DNA from: Deltaproteobacteria bacterium HGW-Deltaproteobacteria-18
GTDB taxonomy: Bacteria; Desulfobacterota; Desulfovibrionia; Desulfovibrionales; Desulfomicrobiaceae
Direction of reading: 5' to 3'
Assembly (NCBI GenBank): GCA_002841885.1
Contig: PHBE01000009.1
Location: 1 to 64,000 of the forward strand
DNA length: 64,000 bases
Of this stretch, positions 1-9,508 are shown piece after piece. A program made the translations under genes and the position numbers. Under the pieces are notes generated by a model. The model was not told the DNA's origin. It did not search any database and saw only the letters and a program-made list of their open reading frames with translations. Position 1 is the stretch's first letter; every line of letters begins with the position of its first letter.

Positions 1-78
1 CCGAACTCGGAAGTTAAGACCTCCAGCGCCGATGATACTGCAAGTTCACTTGTGGGAAAGTAGGTCGTCGCCAGGACC
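1..78 (+). rRNA. rrf: 5S ribosomal RNA, 3' part
   Basis: The first ~78 bases match the 3' two thirds of a bacterial 5S rRNA: the conserved CCGAACTCGGAAGTTAAG segment, a GATGATACTGC segment, then GGGAAAGTAGGTCGTCGCCAGG closing the terminal stem. The 5' part lies outside the window. A T-rich tract at 79-90 directly follows and probably ends the rRNA transcript. An rRNA operon therefore lies to the left. Confidence 0.93.
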
Positions 79-104
79 TTTTTTTTCTCTTCTCTTCTCA
101 AAAA

Positions 105-611
105 ATGAGCATCACTCTCGCAATCCTCACCTTCCTTCTTCTTGTCATCGCCTTTTTCACCCATATATTCTCTTTTCCTGCAAATTGGTTCATCATTTTG
201 ATCTTGGGCGTCTGGGCCTGGATCAGTCCCGAATCTACGCTCACTCTGACAACCTTTTTGATTTTTGTGGCTGTTGCCTTCCTTGGGGAATGTATCGAGT
301 TCGCATTGCAAACCGTAGGTGCTCGCAAATATGGCGCATCATCATCCGGAAACTGGGGTGCTTTTGCGGGCGCCATATTCGGAGCGATACTGGGAGCTCC
401 CTTTTTCCTTGGCTTGGGCGCTCTTTTGGGAGCGGTTGCCGGAGCGTATCTGGGGTGCCTTGGCGTTGAACTGATGAATCACCGTCCTCTCGCGGACGCA
501 AAAAAAGCGGCTCTGGGCGCAATGATAGGCAAGATTCTTGGCTTGGCAATCAAGATCGGGATAGGCATTGCGTTTCTCGTTCACGCATTCGAGCTGCTCT
601 TCGGGAATTGA
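105..611 (+). CDS. DUF456 family membrane protein
   Basis: This 168-residue protein is almost entirely hydrophobic, with about four to five membrane segments. A glycine/alanine-rich stretch around residues 75-125 (GNWGAFAGAIFGAILG and ALLGAVAGAYLG) is typical of the DUF456 family. DUF456 proteins are inner-membrane proteins of unknown function. It stands alone between the 5S rRNA and the convergent rnhA gene. The start ATG at 105 is only about 27 bases after the 5S end, so it may depend on read-through from the rRNA operon or on a promoter inside it. The family is fairly sure; no function can be given. Confidence 0.75.
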   Translation: MSITLAILTFLLLVIAFFTHIFSFPANWFIILILGVWAWISPESTLTLTTFLIFVAVAFLGECIEFALQTVGARKYGASSSGNWGAFAGAIFGAILGAPFFLGLGALLGAVAGAYLGCLGVELMNHRPLADAKKAALGAMIGKILGLAIKIGIGIAFLVHAFELLFGN

Positions 612-643
612 GGACGTTGACTCGTCTGGCAAAAGTCCTCAAT
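607..643. terminator. hairpin between DUF456 gene and rnhA
   Basis: Nine-base arms ATTGAGGAC (607-615) and GTCCTCAAT (635-643) enclose a 19-base loop between two convergent genes. There is no clear T-run, so its role as a terminator is a guess from position. Confidence 0.35.
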
Positions 644-681
644 ATTCCAAGTTGATGAGGGGATGATTAGGGATGGACTTG

Positions 682-1158
682 TCAGCTATTCCCTGCATAT
701 CCTTCATCTACTTCACGTTCACGGGCTTTGGCCGCGTTTTTTGCCAGTTCGTCGCAGCGTTCATTCTCCGGGTTCCCGTCGTGGGCTTTCACCCAATGAA
801 ACATCACCTTGTGTTTTTTCAGCAAAATCAGGAGTTGCTCCCAGAGATCCCTGTTCTTGACCGGCTTTTTGGCAGAGGTGACCCAACCGTTCTTGATCCA
901 TGACTGGATCCATTTTTTTGAGATGGCGTCGCACACATAGCGCGAGTCCGAATGGACATGTACTACGCATGCCCTTTTGAGGTGCTCAAGTGCATGAATA
1001 ACACCCCTGATTTCCATGCGATTGTTCGTAGTTTCGACATATCCACGGCTCAGTTCCTTTCTCGCGTCAGCCCAGATGAGAACAGCGCCCCAGCCTCCGG
1101 GACCCGGGTTGCCCAGGCTTGACCCGTCAGTATAAATTGTAACCATTGTATCACTCAC
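682..1158 (-). CDS. rnhA: ribonuclease HI
   Basis: RNase HI cleaves the RNA strand of RNA-DNA hybrids, for example Okazaki primers and R-loops. The protein has 158 residues, close to the usual ~155. With a GTG start at 1158 the catalytic residues are D11 (in YTDGSSLGNPGPGGWG), E49 (NNRMEIRG), D71 (VHSDSRYV) and D136, with H126 before it (HDGNPENERCDELA). An ATG at 1146 is an alternative start; a GAGG sequence just upstream of the GTG favours the longer form. It is transcribed divergently from hflK. Confidence 0.93.
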   Translation of the reverse strand: MSDTMVTIYTDGSSLGNPGPGGWGAVLIWADARKELSRGYVETTNNRMEIRGVIHALEHLKRACVVHVHSDSRYVCDAISKKWIQSWIKNGWVTSAKKPVKNRDLWEQLLILLKKHKVMFHWVKAHDGNPENERCDELAKNAAKAREREVDEGYAGNS

Positions 1159-1256
1159 ATTATCCTCAATTTCTGGTTTGAAATGTTGTTGCGATTATAG
1201 AGGCGTTGTCCACGATTCCTTGACCTTGCCTCGGGAGTCTTTTACGAAGGAGCACT

Positions 1257-2339
1257 ATGAATTGGGACTGGGAAAAACTACAAGAAAAACGACAGAGGCA
1301 GTCTGGCCCCATGCCTGGGCCGGATCTTGGTGATTTAAACGAAAAAGTCAAACAGTTTAAACAGATGAATTTGCCAGGCTGGCGGCTCATCTTGCTTGCG
1401 GCCCTTTTGTTCTGGCTCGGGAGCGGTATATATATCGTTCAACCTGATGAAGTCGGCGTTGTCAAACGCTTCGGTGCCTACGAACGCACTACTGAACCTG
1501 GACCGCACTATCGACTGCCTTTTCCGTTTGAATCCGTGTTGACTCCACAAGTCACCAAGATTCAGCGGCTAGAAGTCGGTTTTCGCGGTAGCACCGCCTT
1601 TACCGTAGGCACTGGTGTCCAGGTGCGGCAGGTTCCGGAGGAGTCCCTGATGCTGACCGGCGATGAAAACATCGTCGACGTTCAGTTCATCGTTCAGTTT
1701 CTGATCGATAATGCGCAGGACTATCTGTTCAATGTCGCCAACCAGGATAAGACGGTCAAGGACGCCGCTGAAGCCGCCATGCGTGAGGTCATCGGCTATA
1801 ACAAGATCGATGCCGCGCTCACCGATGACAAGCTGACCATCCAGAATGACACCCGTGATTTGCTGCAAAAAATTCTGGACAGTTACAAGATTGGTATCAG
1901 GGTTGTCGCTGTGCAGCTGCAGGATGTGCACCCTCCGCGTCAGGTTATCGATGCCTTCAAGGATGTCGCCAGCGCGAAAGAGGACAAGAGCCGTTTCATC
2001 AATGAGGCGGAAGCCTACGAAAATGATCTGGTCCCGCGTACGCGCGGAGAGGCTGCTGCCATCATGAATCAGGCTCAGGCCTACAAGGAAACCAAAATCC
2101 TGCAGTCCAAAGGTGACAGCGATCGTTTCCTGTTTGTTCTTGAAGAATACCGAAAGGCAAAGGACATTACGAAAAAGCGTATTTATCTGGAAACAATGGA
2201 AGAGATACTTTCCAGGCCGGAAGTGGAGAAGATCATTATCTCAAATGATTCCATGCAGCGGGTATTCCCCTATTTGCCTTTGCAGCGCTCCGGAAGAGCA
2301 GCCGTGACCGGGCAGGGTAAAGACGGAGGAGCGAACTGA
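1257..2339 (+). CDS. hflK: FtsH protease modulator HflK
   Basis: HflK and HflC form a large periplasmic-side complex around the membrane protease FtsH and limit its access to membrane substrates. This 360-residue protein has a charged, glycine/proline-containing N-terminus, one membrane anchor at about residues 42-60, then a band-7/SPFH domain (from VQPDEVGVVKRFGAYERTT) and an alanine/glutamate-rich helical region (EAEAYENDLVPRTRGEAAA). The ATG at 1257 follows AAGGAG. Its stop overlaps the hflC start by one base (TGATG), implying translational coupling. Confidence 0.95.
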   Translation: MNWDWEKLQEKRQRQSGPMPGPDLGDLNEKVKQFKQMNLPGWRLILLAALLFWLGSGIYIVQPDEVGVVKRFGAYERTTEPGPHYRLPFPFESVLTPQVTKIQRLEVGFRGSTAFTVGTGVQVRQVPEESLMLTGDENIVDVQFIVQFLIDNAQDYLFNVANQDKTVKDAAEAAMREVIGYNKIDAALTDDKLTIQNDTRDLLQKILDSYKIGIRVVAVQLQDVHPPRQVIDAFKDVASAKEDKSRFINEAEAYENDLVPRTRGEAAAIMNQAQAYKETKILQSKGDSDRFLFVLEEYRKAKDITKKRIYLETMEEILSRPEVEKIIISNDSMQRVFPYLPLQRSGRAAVTGQGKDGGAN

Positions 2340-3187
2340 TGAGATCAATTCAATTTGTAATAGCCGGAATAGGCATCGCTGTATTTATTCTTCTGCAATG
2401 TGTTTTTGTAGTCGATCAGACTGAACGAGCCATTGTTCTACAGTTGGGCAAACCAGTTGGTAATGCTGACTATGAACCTGGTTTGCATTTCAAGCTTCCT
2501 TTTGTGCAGAATGTCATATTTTTTGATTCACGGGTTCTTGAATACGATGCACCGGCTGCAGAGATTCTCACTCAAGATAAGAAAAATATGGTTGTTGACA
2601 ATTTTTCCAGATGGAGAATTGTCAATCCGCTATTGTTTTATCAAAAAGTTCGAAGCGTGCAGAACGGATTATCCCGCATTGATGATATCGTTTATTCACA
2701 ATTGAGAGAAGCTTTGGGTCGTTATACGCTTACTGAAATCGTGGCGGTTGAGCGATCGACAATCATGGACGAAGTGACGACTAGATCCAACGTGCTTTTG
2801 GGCGAGTATGGAATTCATATCATTGATGTTCGCATCAAGCGGACTGATTTGCCCCAGGAAAACCAGCTTGCGATCTATGGGCGCATGAAGGCCGAGCGTG
2901 AGCGCCAAGCCAAACAGTATCGCTCGGAAGGGCGAGAAGAGGCCACCAAGATCACGACCCTGGCAGATCGTCAGAGGGCTGTCATCCTGGCCGATGCCAG
3001 ACGTGCGGCCGAGGCTGCACGGGGCGAGGGTGAAGCCGCAGCAACGGCCATATATGCCCAGGCCTTGTCTCAGGATCCTGACTTCTATGAATTTGTGCGA
3101 ACCATGGATGCATACAAGAAGACCATGAAGGATCAGACCCAGTTTGTCCTGACGCCTCAGAGCGAGTTCTTCAAGTATCTCCAATAA
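2339..3187 (+). CDS. hflC: FtsH protease modulator HflC
   Basis: This is the partner of HflK in the FtsH regulatory complex. The protein has 282 residues, with one N-terminal membrane segment at about residues 5-22, an SPFH domain ([17 protein letters not shown] onwards) and a coiled alanine/arginine-rich segment ([20 protein letters not shown]) before the C-terminus, as usual for HflC. It shares one base with hflK and ends just before a strong bidirectional terminator, so hflKC is a two-gene operon. Confidence 0.95.
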   Translation: MRSIQFVIAGIGIAVFILLQCVFVVDQTERAIVLQLGKPVGNADYEPGLHFKLPFVQNVIFFDSRVLEYDAPAAEILTQDKKNMVVDNFSRWRIVNPLLFYQKVRSVQNGLSRIDDIVYSQLREALGRYTLTEIVAVERSTIMDEVTTRSNVLLGEYGIHIIDVRIKRTDLPQENQLAIYGRMKAERERQAKQYRSEGREEATKITTLADRQRAVILADARRAAEAARGEGEAAATAIYAQALSQDPDFYEFVRTMDAYKKTMKDQTQFVLTPQSEFFKYLQ

Positions 3188-3200
3188 GACGAAACGACAG

Positions 3201-3240
3201 TACAAAAAAAGGCGACCCTCGGGTCGCCTTTTTTTTGTAC
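3201..3240. terminator. bidirectional rho-independent terminator
   Basis: The arms GGCGACCC and GGGTCGCC (3211-3228) are flanked by a run of A on the left and T on the right, so the hairpin can stop transcripts arriving from hflC (+) and from purE (-). The two genes are convergent. Confidence 0.9.
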
Positions 3241-3248
3241 TGTATATT

Positions 3249-3731
3249 TCAAAGGGATTTTGCGTCTTCTTCCACCTGTTCGATCATCTTGCGCCTTTCT
3301 TCCAGTATCCGCTGCGTCAGTTCCGGATCATGCAGGGCCAGGATCTGGGCTGCTAGCCAGGCCGCGTTGCGTGCTCCGACCTTGTCCAAAGCCAGCGTGC
3401 CAACCGGAAAGCCGGGGGGCATCTGTACAGTGGCCAGCAACGCATCCCAGCCTCCCAGTGCGGATGCTGAAATCGGTATCCCAAGGACCGGCCTTACTGT
3501 TTTCGCGGCGACAGCGCCGGCCAGATGGGCGGCAAGGCCTGCTGCGCAGATAAAAACCTGAACACCATCCTCCTCCAGTTCCTTGATCAGACGGGAGGTG
3601 CGCTCCGGAGTCCGATGAGCTGAAGTGATTGTGAACGTGCAGGAAATTCCGAGTTTTTCCAGAACATCTGCGCAAGGGCGAACCGTAGCCTCGTCGGACT
3701 TGCTACCCATGAAAATTGCTACCTGTGGCAT
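3249..3731 (-). CDS. purE: N5-carboxyaminoimidazole ribonucleotide mutase
   Basis: PurE moves the carboxyl group of N5-CAIR to give CAIR in de novo purine synthesis. The protein has 160 residues, the usual length of class I PurE, with GSKSD at residues 9-13, SAHRTP at about 38-43, and the [10 protein letters not shown] and [11 protein letters not shown] segments that line the active site. Its ATG overlaps the purD stop by one base (TGATG on the minus strand), so it is coupled to purD upstream. No purK is visible here. Confidence 0.95.
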   Translation of the reverse strand: MPQVAIFMGSKSDEATVRPCADVLEKLGISCTFTITSAHRTPERTSRLIKELEEDGVQVFICAAGLAAHLAGAVAAKTVRPVLGIPISASALGGWDALLATVQMPPGFPVGTLALDKVGARNAAWLAAQILALHDPELTQRILEERRKMIEQVEEDAKSL

Positions 3732-5005
3732 CAGGACCTCCTTAATCCTTTATTGGCGATATCTTTACGATAATAGCTGTTGTCAAAATGGATTTTGGCC
3801 ACTGCCTGGTAAGCCCGCTCCCGCGCTTGTTGCAGGTCGGTACCAAGGGCGGTGACACCAAGAACCCGTCCGCCGCTGCTGACGGGAATGCCGTCTTGCA
3901 GTTGCGTACCGGCCTGGAAGACTTTGACCGATTCAATCTGCTCCGCAGCTTCGATGCCAGAGATAGCCATCCCTTTGGGATAGTTTTGCGGGTATCCCAT
4001 CGCCGCCATCACGACGCAGCAGCTGGTTTCCTGATGAAATTCCACCTTTTCAGGAGAAAGGGTGCCGTTCACGCAATCAAGCATGATTTCGACCAGATCC
4101 GATTTGAGCCTGGCCATGAGCGGCTGGCATTCGGGATCCCCAAAGCGGACATTGTACTCCAGCACCATTGGACCCTTGGCGGTCATCATGAGGCCGGCAT
4201 AGAGTACGCCCTTGAAAGGCTGGCCGATAGCCGCCAAATGCCTGGTGATGGGGCGAATGGCCAGATCGGCCATGGCTTCGTATCGGTCCGGCGGCAGGAT
4301 GGGCGCAGGGCTGTAGGCGCCCATGCCTCCTGTGTTGAGCCCGGTGTCGCCGTCGCCGATGCGCTTGTGGTCTTGCAGCGACGGCATGGGCACGATGGTG
4401 GTCCCGTCACAGAATGCCATGAAGGAAGCTTCCTCACCGATCAAGGCCTCTTCGACCACGACGGTTTGGCCAGCCTCTCCGAACACCTGCGTGACCATCA
4501 TGTCCTTGAGGGCCTCTTCAGCTTCGCTCATGCTCTGTGCTATGACCACGCCTTTTCCGGCAGCCAGACCGTCCGCCTTGATGACCATGGGCAGGACCTG
4601 TCCCCGCACGTAATCCAGCGCCCGTTCATAATTGTCGAAGACCTGGAAGTCTGCTGTAGGCACTCCGGTTTCCCGCATCATGTTTTTGGCGAAGGCCTTG
4701 GAGCCTTCCAATTGGGCGTCGAAAGTGCAAGGGCCAAAGCATGGGATATTCACCGCGTTCAGTGCCTCGTGCAGCCCAAGGACGAGGGGCAGTTCAGGTC
4801 CGGCGACGACAAGACCTATTTCATTATCGCGGGCAAAAGCGACAATGCCATCTATGTTGCTGTCTTGGAGGGGAACGTTGGTGCCCAGAAGTGCGGTTCC
4901 ACCATTTCCAGGCGCGATGAACAATTTGTCCAGCAGCGGACTTTGACTGATTTTCCATGCCAGGGAGTGTTCGCGTCCACCGGCTCCAACTATAAGAATA
5001 TTCAA
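3731..5005 (-). CDS. purD: phosphoribosylamine-glycine ligase
   Basis: PurD (GAR synthetase) joins glycine to phosphoribosylamine using ATP, the second step of purine synthesis. The protein has 424 residues, standard for the family, with the N-terminal nucleotide-binding segment ILIVGAGGREHSLAWK, an ATP-grasp fold (VIKADGLAAGKGVVI) and the NTGGMGAYSPAP and NVRFGDPECQ motifs. The start is TTG at 5005, supported by an ideal AGGAGG six bases upstream; no ATG lies nearby. It is the first gene of a purD-purE operon and is separated from mutL by about 40 bases. Confidence 0.94.
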   Translation of the reverse strand: MNILIVGAGGREHSLAWKISQSPLLDKLFIAPGNGGTALLGTNVPLQDSNIDGIVAFARDNEIGLVVAGPELPLVLGLHEALNAVNIPCFGPCTFDAQLEGSKAFAKNMMRETGVPTADFQVFDNYERALDYVRGQVLPMVIKADGLAAGKGVVIAQSMSEAEEALKDMMVTQVFGEAGQTVVVEEALIGEEASFMAFCDGTTIVPMPSLQDHKRIGDGDTGLNTGGMGAYSPAPILPPDRYEAMADLAIRPITRHLAAIGQPFKGVLYAGLMMTAKGPMVLEYNVRFGDPECQPLMARLKSDLVEIMLDCVNGTLSPEKVEFHQETSCCVVMAAMGYPQNYPKGMAISGIEAAEQIESVKVFQAGTQLQDGIPVSSGGRVLGVTALGTDLQQARERAYQAVAKIHFDNSYYRKDIANKGLRRS

Positions 5006-5046
5006 ACAATCCTCCTGTAGTCCAATTCTGTATGGAAACGGGCGCT

Positions 5047-6879
5047 CTAGGATCGGCGCTTAAACAGTTTTTCCAGATCGTTAACGCCCCATCGCACCGC
5101 CACCGGGCGACCATGCGGGCAGAAATTTTTTTCCGGCAGGTTTTGCCAGGAGTCGACAAGCGCCAGCGCTTCGTCCGCAGTGAGCGTATCTCCTGCCTTG
5201 ATGGCGGCCTTGCAGGCCATGACAGCCCAGAGATCTTCCATGGTTGTGGCTTTCCCGGTCAGAATATCCTGCAGAAACTCCTTTGCTTTGGACGGGATCA
5301 GAAGTGCGGGGATGGATTTCAGTTTCAGGAGCCCGGGAGCCAGCTCTAGAGAAAACCCCAGTTCGTCGAGTTTTGTCCAGATCTCCTGCGCCAATGCAGC
5401 CTGTGCAGGATGGAGAGGGATCTCAAGGGGAAGGAGGAGCGGCCGTCTGTCCCCGCGTGATCCCTGTGCGCGCATCATGTTGAACAGGACACGTTCGTGG
5501 GCTGCGTGCTGGTCGATAAGCGTGATCTCGTCCCGTGCGGCAAGAATCAAATATGTTTGGGCAAATTGCCCAAGATATTGGACCTCGGAGGGACGTGGCG
5601 TTTGTGAAGCCCGCTGCAGGTCCGAGGAGAGCTGTGAAGCTTGTGTGTTCTGATCAGGTGTCCCCGGTTCTGGATACGTGCTGCCAGCGGGTTCGAAGAG
5701 TTTTTGCGCAGCGGTGGAGGATGCGAATTTCTGAGGCCACTGCTGGTCGTAAAGCAGGGGAGTCTGCCTTGTTTCGGTCTCGGCCGGGACGGTTGCGGAA
5801 AAACGATGTTCCATTGCGGGCAAGGATGCATGCATCTGACTGACGGAGAGCGGCTGGGCATGATCAACGGCCAGCGTCTGGTGCGAGTTTCGCTCAAGGG
5901 TCTGCAGCACGGCTCTGCGAACGATCCGGAAAATGAATCCGTCGTCCTGAAAGCGGACTTCGGTTTTGGCCGGATGCACGTTCACGTCAACCTCGTCCGG
6001 TGGGATCTGAAGAAAAACGACCGCCTGCGGATATTCCTTGCCGAGAATTCTCCCCCGGTACGCTTCGCGGATGGCGCTCAGTATTGTCTTGTCCTGAACC
6101 GGACGGGAATTCACATAGATCAGAATGCGGTCCGGTCGCGCTTGCGCCATGGCGGGATCCCCGACAAGGCCTTGAATGGATAGTGAGCCTTCATCATGGC
6201 TGACGACATGCAAGGCGTCGACAACCTCCTGGGGCCAGATAGCCGCAAGGCGCTGCGTGAGTTCCTGGCCTGCCAGGAAACGATGCACGCTACGCTCGGC
6301 GTTCAGGAACTCAAAATCGACATGCGGGTTGGCAAGCGCGATGCGTGCGACAAGTTCAGCGCATTTGCGTGTCTCGGTCCCTGGTTTTTTGAGAAATTTG
6401 AGGCGGGCCGGTACGTTGGAGAAAAGATCGCTGACCTCAACTTCAGTCCCGCGGGGCATGGCTGTCTTGTCCTCGCGAACAACGCGGCCATGCAGCACTT
6501 CAAGGACCCCGCCCTCCCCATCCCGCCTGGCGGAGGCGATGCGGAAGCGAGAAACCGAAGCTATGCTCGGCAGGGCCTCTCCGCGGAAGCCAAAACTTTT
6601 GATATCCTGCAGGTCCTGGAGGTTTTCGAGCTTGCTGGTGGCGTGGCGCGTCACGGCAAGTTCGAGTTGATCTTCCCGGATGCCAAGACCGTTGTCGCTG
6701 ACTTTGATGCATGATTGCCCCCCGTCCCGAATTTGAATCCGGATTCGGGTTGCGCCAGCATCCAGGGCGTTTTCCACTAGTTCCTTCAGCACGCTGGACG
6801 GTTGTTCGACGACTTCGCCTGCCGCGATCTGGTTCTGCAGTTCAGGAGGCAGGAGGCGGATCTGCTTTTCAGGTTGCAT
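5047..6879 (-). CDS. mutL: DNA mismatch repair protein MutL
   Basis: MutL couples mismatch recognition by MutS to strand removal. The protein has 610 residues. Its N-terminal GHKL ATPase has the motifs IAAGEVVEQPSSVLKELVEN, DNGLGI and SFGFRGEALPSIASV. A proline/glutamine-rich linker follows (about residues 350-430), then the dimerisation domain. The C-terminal domain contains DQHAAHE and CPHGRP, resembling the endonuclease motifs of MutL from organisms lacking MutH, but the second glutamate of the DQHA(X)2E(X)4E motif appears to be replaced, so nicking activity is uncertain. It lies just downstream of lptD with a 3-base gap. Confidence 0.94.
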   Translation of the reverse strand: MQPEKQIRLLPPELQNQIAAGEVVEQPSSVLKELVENALDAGATRIRIQIRDGGQSCIKVSDNGLGIREDQLELAVTRHATSKLENLQDLQDIKSFGFRGEALPSIASVSRFRIASARRDGEGGVLEVLHGRVVREDKTAMPRGTEVEVSDLFSNVPARLKFLKKPGTETRKCAELVARIALANPHVDFEFLNAERSVHRFLAGQELTQRLAAIWPQEVVDALHVVSHDEGSLSIQGLVGDPAMAQARPDRILIYVNSRPVQDKTILSAIREAYRGRILGKEYPQAVVFLQIPPDEVDVNVHPAKTEVRFQDDGFIFRIVRRAVLQTLERNSHQTLAVDHAQPLSVSQMHASLPAMEHRFSATVPAETETRQTPLLYDQQWPQKFASSTAAQKLFEPAGSTYPEPGTPDQNTQASQLSSDLQRASQTPRPSEVQYLGQFAQTYLILAARDEITLIDQHAAHERVLFNMMRAQGSRGDRRPLLLPLEIPLHPAQAALAQEIWTKLDELGFSLELAPGLLKLKSIPALLIPSKAKEFLQDILTGKATTMEDLWAVMACKAAIKAGDTLTADEALALVDSWQNLPEKNFCPHGRPVAVRWGVNDLEKLFKRRS

Positions 6880-6882
6880 GTC

Positions 6883-9180
6883 TTAACGGCCCAGGGAACC
6901 CAATTGCGCGAGAATGACTCGAAATTCGAAGCGGGAGTCCTCGTCGGTTTGGCTCCATGATGTTTCGGCGGAGAAGCATTGATGATCGTAGCGCAATGTC
7001 AGCCTTTTTTCCAGGTCGGTACTGGCCTCCCAATCGACACGGTACAAAAAGGCGGCACTCCACTGATTGTTAATGGCAAAGCCGCCGCCGAAGGAGGCGA
7101 TACGCTGGCGCTCTTGTTCCTGTCGCAGGTATTCGTCGATCTCCTCCAGAAAATCCAGCCCGAACGATGCGTAGAGGAGATCGTCGTAGTAGGCGGAAAG
7201 GGAGTGTTCATGTTCCGTGACGCTGCCTTCGTACGTGGAGAACCAAGTCTTGTTGTTCAGGTAAAGCCAAGGGTTGATTCTTGTGGTCAGATCCGTCAGC
7301 ACGTCTGAAAATGGCCGATTGGGGTAAGCATCTGTGTCTTCGTTTCGTCTTTCTTCGCGGAGGCTGTAGGATTGTTCGAAGCGCAACCGCGCCATTTCGA
7401 AAAAATCCATCTGTAGCCTGGGCTGTCCTTGTTCTTCAAGGCTGGGCTGCCATTTACCTGTTTTGCTGGTAAAAATATTCGTTATGGAGTATGTGAGTTC
7501 GTTTTTGGCGTCGATTCGATCTGTTTCATCAAAATAGGGATATTTTTCCTGTTCGGAATAGGGAATGTAGTTGTATTCCAGACGAGGCTGAAGGGCATGC
7601 TTCAATTTCAGCCAGGTTGGAGCCTGAGCATCTTTATCGATGCTGTTTTCATCGTTTATGGTAAATATCTTGGAAAATTCAGTGTATGCTGTTGTGGAAA
7701 AATCAGGAAAGAATCTGGTTTGGGTGCTCTTGTCCGTGTCGACATCGTTATCATCACCTTCAAATCGCTGTATGAAATAGCTTGTGCTGCGTAGTCCAGC
7801 TTTTGGAATTACGGAGCCGTAATCAAAGTGCATCGGCATACCAATTACGGGGTGAATATCAAAGCGGTTACCGGTGGTTCCGTATTCTCTCCAAAATGAA
7901 GCCAGCTGGGAACTTCCTTCGACGGTCAATGGGGTGTCGAACAGTTGAGTCTGGTACAGATGAAAATTGAGTTCAGGAAGCCTCTGCAGCGTGGGATCAA
8001 AGGCTCTTTGCTTGTTGGTAAGGTTATTGTTGCTGCCATACTCGAGATTTTGCGTATATTCGAGAAGTCCCTGGAAGCCGATGTCGCCCCAGTTGCGGCT
8101 CAGGAGTGCACGGTTGATTCGCAGATAGCTGTCGCTGTCTTCGATATCGCGGCCAAAATACTGGAGGAAGTCGCGACGGCTTTTGCTGAAACCTGAATAT
8201 CCGTGTGAAAATTCACGCAGGTAATCCTGATCCGAAACCAGATCCAGATCAAATTTGATATTCCAGTCAGGCTCTACGATATAGCCGTCGAATTTGCCTC
8301 GAGCCCACCAGCGATTGCGGTTTTCGCGCGCCATGTCAGTGTTATCGCTGTAAAGAGACTCGCCTTCGGTCTGTTGATCGTAGAGATAGTCGAGTTTCCA
8401 GATCCCTTTGCTGTGGATGTCGGGCACCATGCGGTATTCGGCGCCGAGCATGAGTCCCTTGCTGCTCATGAGGTGGGAGTAGAGGGTGACGTCCTGCTCT
8501 TCGTCGATGACCTGATAATAGGGCTGGTCGTAGGTGATGCCGAGGCGGTCGCTGGTGCCGATCTCGGGCAGAAGGAAGCCGCTTTGCCTCTTGGTTTTGA
8601 CCGGGATCACCGCGTAAGGGGCTGCAAGGACGGGTTGATCGAGAATTTGAAAGCGGGGAGTCCAGAGGTGCGCATAGCCATCGACCGTAATGTCGCCCCG
8701 TGAGGACTTGATCGACCAGGCTGGCCGCTCTCCGTCGCAGACCGTTATGGTGGCTTCCCGAAATTCGTATGTATCCGCGCCTGTTTTCTTGAGTACGGCG
8801 CCTTCGAAATACATGTGCGGGTCTTCCATGAAGATCTGGCCGTTCTTAAGCCAGCCAGTGTTCGTGTTGAGGTCGAACTCCGCTTCCTCGGCCTTCAGGA
8901 AATCCCCCTGAAACCTGGCTTCAACATTGCCCTTGAGGAAGACCCATTTTGTCGACTGGTAGTACCGCGCATAATCGGCGCGGATGTAGTCGCTCCCCCT
9001 GTCCAGGATCACATTTCCGAATGCTTCAAGATACTGGTTGTCGTGACTTGCTGCTGTCTTGTCGGCAAGCAGACGCCATGACTGGGGAGTTTCGTCCTGC
9101 GCCACGGCTGGGGCGAAAGCGGACATTGCCAGCATGGAGGTGGCGCAAAGCAGGGATATGAAAAGGATTCGCAGCTTCAT
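6883..9180 (-). CDS. lptD: LPS-assembly protein LptD
   Basis: LptD is the outer-membrane beta-barrel that inserts lipopolysaccharide into the outer leaflet. The protein has 765 residues from the ATG at 9180, chosen because it starts a clear signal peptide (MKLRILFISLL, then a cut near AVAQDE). The reading frame stays open upstream to 9384, but that extension lacks signal-peptide character. An LptA-like N-terminal domain (about residues 45-200) precedes a barrel rich in aromatic strands ending in RFEFRVILAQLGSLGR. The Shine-Dalgarno sequence is weak. It leads the lptD-mutL gene pair. Confidence 0.9.
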   Translation of the reverse strand: MKLRILFISLLCATSMLAMSAFAPAVAQDETPQSWRLLADKTAASHDNQYLEAFGNVILDRGSDYIRADYARYYQSTKWVFLKGNVEARFQGDFLKAEEAEFDLNTNTGWLKNGQIFMEDPHMYFEGAVLKKTGADTYEFREATITVCDGERPAWSIKSSRGDITVDGYAHLWTPRFQILDQPVLAAPYAVIPVKTKRQSGFLLPEIGTSDRLGITYDQPYYQVIDEEQDVTLYSHLMSSKGLMLGAEYRMVPDIHSKGIWKLDYLYDQQTEGESLYSDNTDMARENRNRWWARGKFDGYIVEPDWNIKFDLDLVSDQDYLREFSHGYSGFSKSRRDFLQYFGRDIEDSDSYLRINRALLSRNWGDIGFQGLLEYTQNLEYGSNNNLTNKQRAFDPTLQRLPELNFHLYQTQLFDTPLTVEGSSQLASFWREYGTTGNRFDIHPVIGMPMHFDYGSVIPKAGLRSTSYFIQRFEGDDNDVDTDKSTQTRFFPDFSTTAYTEFSKIFTINDENSIDKDAQAPTWLKLKHALQPRLEYNYIPYSEQEKYPYFDETDRIDAKNELTYSITNIFTSKTGKWQPSLEEQGQPRLQMDFFEMARLRFEQSYSLREERRNEDTDAYPNRPFSDVLTDLTTRINPWLYLNNKTWFSTYEGSVTEHEHSLSAYYDDLLYASFGLDFLEEIDEYLRQEQERQRIASFGGGFAINNQWSAAFLYRVDWEASTDLEKRLTLRYDHQCFSAETSWSQTDEDSRFEFRVILAQLGSLGR

Positions 9181-9508
9181 GGATATGCCGTTGGATGGTC
9201 GAGAGTTGGTGTGGATGTGGCGGCACTGGTAGCATAAGCGACGCTGGATGCCTAGTCCGAAGTGTGCATGCCGCCGGTTTGGGTGTTGACGAGACGCATT
9301 GTTTGATGGTTGAGACCCAACAGCGGAGAGCTTGAATAACATATTGGATTCATGATCAAGTTTGAGTCGTCCTCCTTGTTTCATTTTTCACAAACAGCTT
9401 GACCTTGAAAAGGAGGTGATTTAAGTACCCCGCTAATCTGTCCTGTGCTTCCAATGCGTTGCGCGGTCAACTGTAAAATATTGTAATTTCAAGTATTTTA
9501 AGGTATTT
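9181..9508. promoter_or_regulatory. divergent intergenic region of lptD and the dsr-linked RsbRD gene
   Basis: This 328-base gap should hold promoters for lptD (-) and the plus-strand dsr region. A candidate sigma70 promoter is TTGACC at 9399-9404 with TAAGTA at 9422-9427 (17-base spacer), a weak -10. The spacer contains AAAAGGAGGTGAT (9408-9420), which is nearly fully complementary to the 16S rRNA 3' end, yet no start codon follows at a useful distance. Nothing else was recognised. Confidence 0.35.

Noticed and set aside
9181-9384. 68-residue N-terminal extension of LptD
   Set aside because: The frame is open but the extension is rich in Arg/His/Asn without signal features, whereas ATG 9180 starts a proper signal peptide.
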